From contig NC_054879.1 of the NCBI RefSeq assembly GCF_018320785.1, positions 42,646,698-42,710,697 of the forward strand: a DNA stretch of 64,000 nucleotides. The letters run 5' to 3'. The notes under the pieces were generated by a model that worked only from the letters and a program-made list of their open reading frames with translations, was not told the DNA's origin and made no database searches. The DNA is from Cheilinus undulatus. Lineage: Eukaryota > Chordata > Actinopteri > Labriformes > Labridae. Positions 61,665 to 64,000 of this stretch are shown here, piece by piece. A program made the position numbers and the translations under genes. Numbering within the stretch: the stretch's first letter is position 1; each line of letters starts with the position of its first letter.

Positions 61665-62985
61665 TGTAAATACCAATCATGGTGCACAAGTTCTGCAAGC
61701 AGACAAGCAGGGGCAAATGCACAATTTTCTAATGGAGGGGCTAAGCCCCTGTCCCTGGCCACCCAAGCTTTGGGAGGGTAAAACAGCCTGGTTTTATTAG
61801 TCAAGGCTTCAAACAATATTATTTTTGGTCTCAAGTTGTTTTCAAATATTAATTAAAAAGGTCAAATGAAACAGTGACCTTGCCTATGTAAGAGAGACAA
61901 CAGGAAGTTAAGCGAAGGGAATACTTCAAAACGAGGTGAAAAATCTTAGACCTGTATGAATGATTCTGGTCCTGGCACTCAAGATGGCTTTAGAAAATTT
62001 AGTCTTTAATTAATAGGGCTGGAAACTGGAAATACACTGATGGGCTTGATGGGGTTCTCAAAATGTTCAGCCTGTGACCCCCAAAATAAAGATGCCAGAG
62101 ACCGGGGACCCCCACTGCCCATGAAGATGGTTGAAGCAACACAACCGTGCACATTCAAGAATGATTTTATGCAGACTTACATTTAACACACTTTTTTAAA
62201 CATTACTTTAATTTCAGCATCAGTTTCACCGAATGACCATGTTTTATTTTACATTTTACTAATTCTATGCATATATTTTTGGGTAAAATGGGTAAAATAT
62301 ACAGTTCTGTATCATTTAAAAACAACCCTTTGTTTTTTGAAGGCATCTGGGATTGTAAATACAAATCATGGTACACAAGTTCTGCAAGCAGACAAGCAGG
62401 AGCGAATGCATAATTTTCTAATGGGGGGGCTAAGCCCCTGTCCCTGGCCACCCAAGCTTTGGAAGTGTAAAATAGCCAGATTTTATTGGTCAAGGCTTCA
62501 AACAATATTATTTTTGGTTTCAAGTCGTTTTCAAATAATAAAAAAATAAAATGAAACTGTGACCTTACCTCTGTAAGAGAGACAACAAGAAGTTAAGGGA
62601 AGGTAATACTACAAAAAGAGGTGAAAATTTTAGACATGTATGGATGATTCTGGTCCAGCACTCAAGATGGTTTTAGAAAATTTAATCTTTAATTAATAGG
62701 GTTGGAAATGGCATTATCAAAATTTTCAGCCAGTGACCCCCAAAATAAAGATGCCAGAGACCGGGGACCCTGACTGCCCATGAAGGTGGTTGAAGCAACA
62801 CAACCGTGCACATTCAAGAAAGGTCTTATGCAGACTTACATTTTTGAGATTTTTTTTAAACATTACTTTAAGTTCAGCATCAGTTTCACCGAATGACCAT
62901 GTTTTATTTTACATTTTACTAATTCTATGCATATATTTTTGGGTAAAATAGGTAAAATATGCAATTTTATGTAATTTAAACATAA
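61665..62985. repeat. Tandem duplication of ~690 bp
   Basis: Copy 1 (about 61668-62310) and copy 2 (about 62355-62985) are collinear at an offset of 687 bp at the start. Both hold AGTTCTGCAAGCAGACAAGC, CTAAGCCCCTGTCCCTGGCC, TTTAATTAATAGG, GTGACCCCCAAAATAA and CACCGAATGACCATG. The inner GTGACCCCCAAAATAA part matches the hAT MITE at 47910, so each copy is composite. Not coding; the minus-strand frames through both copies (72 and 106 codons) are similar only because the DNA is. Confidence 0.85.
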
Positions 62986-63796
62986 TTCTTAATTTTTTTT
63001 TGTTGTCTTATGACTTTTAATGGGGTCAAAGGCCTTTATATTTTTCAAACCATCCTTCATATCTGGATCATTTAAACCAGTGTTTTTGGCCTGAATTTTC
63101 CTCCATTCTTTTTTTTTTTCAACTAAATAGTATATAAATATTTTCTTAAAATTATATTATGTTTACTTTCTCTGGCTCTTGGGTCTATATTCAGACAGCT
63201 ATCCATTTTACACACAAGACAAAAAATAGTTGAAAATTAAACAAAACAAAACTAAACATTTTCACAATACAAACACTAGTGTTGGCATTCTTGTATAATC
63301 CCAATTAATGAAGGTCCATAATTAGTGCATTTACATTTGTAATTGCATTTAACTACATGCTTTATTGACCCTTCCAGTGCTCCTTAGTTAAGCCACTGCA
63401 CAGACAGCTCAGTGGAAAAAGTCCAGATTCACCTGCACCTTGTGATATCAAGCATTTACCTTTTTACTGAATCTGTTACTTTTCTAAGTTTCTTTTCCTG
63501 TGGTTAAGTGCCATTATCCTGGATCTACCTTAAGGTCCTTATTTTCTTATGTTCCGTTATCTTTTCTTATATATCTTTATATATTTATCCATTTAAAACA
63601 GGCTTTTTATTTATACATGGGCAGGGTGCACTTCACTGACTCCATGATCTTGGACTTCTGCATCTTAAATGTAAGAAGGGGACAAATGATAATAAACTAC
63701 TTTATAAATTCAGGAAATTAACGCTAGTTTTTATAGGCCAACTGATAAATATTATAGTCCATTTTTGCCAAGTTTGTTCTGCTAAATGCTACGAGG
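62986..63796 (+). other. OLA1 intron 5, unassigned
   Basis: AT-rich; no exon or repeat limits seen. Confidence 0.4.
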
Positions 63797-63826
63797 CTAA
63801 ATACTGCACACTGTACCTTTAACTAC
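63797..63826. mobile_element. Solo end of the TTAA-target MITE
   Basis: GCACACTGTACCTTTAA (ending about 63822) matches the right end of the 1289-1816 element. No matching left end was seen in the preceding 2.8 kb, so this is a truncated or rearranged copy. Confidence 0.5.
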
Positions 63827-64000
63827 AGAAACTGAGAGGTTAAAAGCAATAAAAAAATGTCATTTTTTGACAGCCTTTATAAAAGTGAAACTAAAATAAC
63901 TAAGCAGTGTTGGAATTGATTAAAACCAAACTGAAATAAAAAGCAAATAAAGTAAAATCCCAAAGGTAGTTAACTGGAACATCAAATAAATAAATAAATA

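Noticed and set aside
61616-62523. Two similar minus-strand frames (72 and 106 codons) suggesting a small duplicated gene
   Set aside because: They sit in the ~690-bp non-coding tandem duplication and match only because the DNA is duplicated; the homologous parts lack the same limits.

Overview
The window is vertebrate nuclear DNA, almost certainly from a teleost fish. It has split genes with GT-AG introns, many short cut-and-paste DNA transposon relics (Tc1/mariner, hAT-type and TTAA-type elements) and five protein-coding genes whose order matches the vertebrate block GPR155 - SCRN3 - CIR1 - SP9 - OLA1 (human 2q31). I identified the genes by reading exon translations and splice sites. I ran no database search, and the species cannot be named from this window.

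Layout: 1-2.2 kb holds MITE-like elements and the intron before the last GPR155 exon (+, 2223-2418, end of a DEP domain) with its 3'UTR. SCRN3 (secernin-3) follows on the minus strand in seven coding exons (3960-6925), with a Tc1 relic in one intron. CIR1 (+, 8950-16322, nine coding exons) is head-to-head with SCRN3; one of its introns holds a large inverted repeat. SP9 (-, 18851-20600, two coding exons) is a buttonhead/Sp-type zinc-finger factor, tail-to-tail with CIR1. OLA1 (+) begins at 23675. Five coding exons (184 codons, about half the protein) lie in the window; the rest is beyond the right edge. Its introns fill 24-64 kb.

The genes are not an operon and do not share one pathway: GPR155 is a membrane protein, SCRN3 a secernin, CIR1 a nuclear corepressor/splicing-linked protein, SP9 a developmental transcription factor and OLA1 a cytosolic ATPase. 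The likely reason they stay together is regulatory: SP9 is a developmental regulator, and low-repeat stretches in the SP9-OLA1 interval and OLA1 introns look like candidate conserved noncoding elements (inference only).

The 24-64 kb part is rich in repeats: hAT-type elements with intact 8-bp target duplications, two more Tc1 relics (one split by another element), nested elements, a 15-bp minisatellite with 105-bp higher-order structure, a 45-bp minisatellite, AGCT-rich arrays with a ~160-bp higher-order unit, and a ~690-bp tandem duplication. I found no rRNA, tRNA, CRISPR array or convincing new protein system. The best leads are the CIR1 intronic palindrome, the ambiguous 114-nt CIR1 segment and the higher-order repeat arrays.
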